Shown piece after piece: positions 62,914 to 64,000 of a stretch of 64,000 nucleotides of DNA; within the stretch, counting starts at the first letter, position 1; the number at the start of each line of letters is the position of its first letter. The stretch comes from Bdellovibrionales bacterium. Its GTDB lineage: Bacteria > Bdellovibrionota > Bdellovibrionia > Bdellovibrionales > JAMPXM01. The stretch covers positions 124,001-188,000 of the forward strand of contig JADJOF010000002.1 of the NCBI GenBank assembly GCA_016713885.1, written 5' to 3'. The notes beneath the pieces are model-generated. The model made no database searches, was not told where the DNA came from, and saw only the letters and a program-made list of their open reading frames with translations. A program made the translations under genes and the position numbers.

Positions 62914-64000
62914 AGCACTCAACTTTCAGCTGTCGATCGATGATGAGACAATGGCGTCGCCGGTCTATGCCGAAGCCAAGCAGGCTGCGGCTCGTGCGCT
63001 GGATAGCGTTATGGCGCGAACAGATCTTGGATTTACGAAACTGCCGTTTCGCGAAAGTTTGCTGGCAGCAGTTGAGTACCGAGCTCGTGAGATCGCTCGC
63101 TCCAGTACCCACATGGTGGTGCTTGGAATGGGAGGATCGAGCCTTGGCGGTCGTGCGCTTCTCGGGGCGGTGCCGTACGCTCCGGGGCGAGGTACGGTTA
63201 CCTTTATCGACAATATCGACTGTGATCGGTTCTGGGTTTGGTTGAAGGCGCAGACCGATCTTTCGATGATCCACTGGGTGATCGTGTCAAAGAGCGGCAA
63301 TACCATGGAAACATTGGCGATGGCCGACTTGGTTGATCAGCATTTGCGGGTGACAGGGCATCGGCGCCTGGGGTCAGTGTCGACAGCCGTATCGGAATTG
63401 AAAGACAATCCACTGACCGCATGGGCGCGCAAGGAATCAGTGCCCGTACTCGAAATTCCAATTGATGTTGGTGGGCGGTTCTCCGTGCTTTCCGCGGTCG
63501 GTTTGTTGCCGGCGGTGTTCTCTGGTTTGCGTTTAGAGCGGATGATGGTGGGCGCAAAATATGGACTGGAGAGTCGGGAGATCGTGATCGGCTTGACGGC
63601 GCAGGCGATGATGTCGCTTGAGCGTGAAGAGTGGATCACGATGCTCTGGTCGTATGCGGATGGGCTTCGCGAGTTTGGTCTTTGGTGGCAACAGCTTTGG
63701 GCTGAAAGTTTAGCGAAGAAAGTCGGTCGCAATGGTGCGGCGGCTCGCCGGGCCAGTACGCCGATTGCGGCTCAAGGAGCGAATGATCAGCATTCTCTTC
63801 TGCAGCAAGTGATCGAAGGCGCCCGCGACAAGTTTTTTGTTCTTTCAGAGAGTCGAGGCCTCAGAAGAGTCAGGACCGAAAATCGAAAAGAGTCTGTTTC
63901 GTGGGCAGGAATTTATGAATGGGCACGGGATTGGCGATTTGTTGCGGGTTGAGTGTGAGTCGACCATCGAGGCCGTTCGTCGTTCCGGAGTGAGGGCTAC
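62873..64000 (+). CDS. pgi: Glucose-6-phosphate isomerase; frame broken and cut by window end
   Basis: Isomerises glucose-6-phosphate and fructose-6-phosphate. It has GMGGSSLGGRALLG, VSKSGNTMETLAM and QGANDQHSLLQQVIEG, typical of Pgi sugar-phosphate and catalytic loops. The GTG at 62873 follows AAAGGAG. The main frame stops at 63952, but after the T7 run near 63835 another frame gives the expected continuation (FFQRVEASEESGP … FMNGHGIGDLLRVE) to the window end. A one-base homopolymer error is likely. The gene continues beyond 64000. Confidence 0.85.

Noticed and set aside
1..64000. tRNA, rRNA, riboswitch or CRISPR array
   Set aside because: I found no cloverleaf, rRNA-like stretch, known aptamer or regularly spaced repeat by reading; a covariance-model search would be needed to exclude small RNAs.

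Overview
The window looks like a chromosomal segment of a Gram-negative, probably Bdellovibrionota-like (predatory or delta-type) bacterium. The grounds are many outer-membrane and lipoprotein genes, an O-antigen/glycan cluster, a heptose-kinase-like protein, sigma-54 signals next to a Ser/Thr kinase, and a recurring lipoprotein signature (…FQNC[G/S]…) that I associate with that group. The taxonomic call is inference. Gene density is high, both strands are used, and I see no rRNA, tRNA or CRISPR array.

Layout. 1-9.7 kb: housekeeping and small enzymes (FKBP isomerase, 2OG oxygenase-like protein, EEP hydrolase, GNAT, phosphofructokinase, PAS histidine kinase, MnmD-like methyltransferase, radical SAM protein, NUDIX, VOC). 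9.7-13.3 kb: a large secreted unknown, then a decayed IS4-family insertion sequence (11523-12937) that splits a RAYT-like HUH transposase gene and has a visible target duplication. 13.4-24.7 kb: a pilin-like membrane protein, patatin phospholipase, a 12-repeat cysteine lipoprotein, gcvP (frame-broken), a cNMP-binding protein, ApbE, a Crp/Fnr regulator interrupted at a G8 tract, and a DUF2892 protein. 24.7-32.6 kb: two envelope redox operons. One has a c-type-cytochrome-like protein, an FQNC lipoprotein, a Tat DUF1501-like protein and a CxxCH lipoprotein behind a sigma-54-like promoter. The other has an SH3/barrel protein, DUF3570, TlpA, DUF4266 and a CxxCH lipoprotein. 32.7-36.7 kb: an envelope protein, EpmA-like ligase, an unknown and an HU/IHF protein. 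36.8-42.1 kb: O-antigen ligase, two glycosyltransferase-like proteins, MutT and PyrD.

42.4-49.2 kb is the most striking part. A membrane Ser/Thr kinase and a sigma-54 enhancer-binding protein (overlapping genes) sit directly upstream of a tightly packed five-gene operon of lipoproteins and outer-membrane proteins. That operon has a near-consensus -24/-12 promoter. Two yGACA-N4-TGTCr palindromes 22 bp apart lie 130-155 bp upstream of the predicted start, inside the 3' end of the activator gene, and a third copy lies just upstream of the kinase start. This reads as a self-contained signalling-to-envelope system.

49.4-52.7 kb: SGNH hydrolase, glutamate dehydrogenase, RfaE-type kinase. 52.7-57.8 kb: a small accessory island with an XRE regulator, a pseudo-receiver/winged-helix regulator, a GNAT-like acyltransferase, a haem-oxygenase-like diiron protein, an unknown and a cobalamin-type radical SAM protein, possibly an undescribed biosynthetic cassette. 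58-64 kb: RlmN, a PfkB kinase, a coiled-coil protein, a metallophosphoesterase and pgi (cut by the window end).

At least nine otherwise well-conserved genes carry single-base frame breaks, several at homopolymers. Sequencing indels are the simplest explanation for most of them; the IS element carries many more and looks truly decayed.
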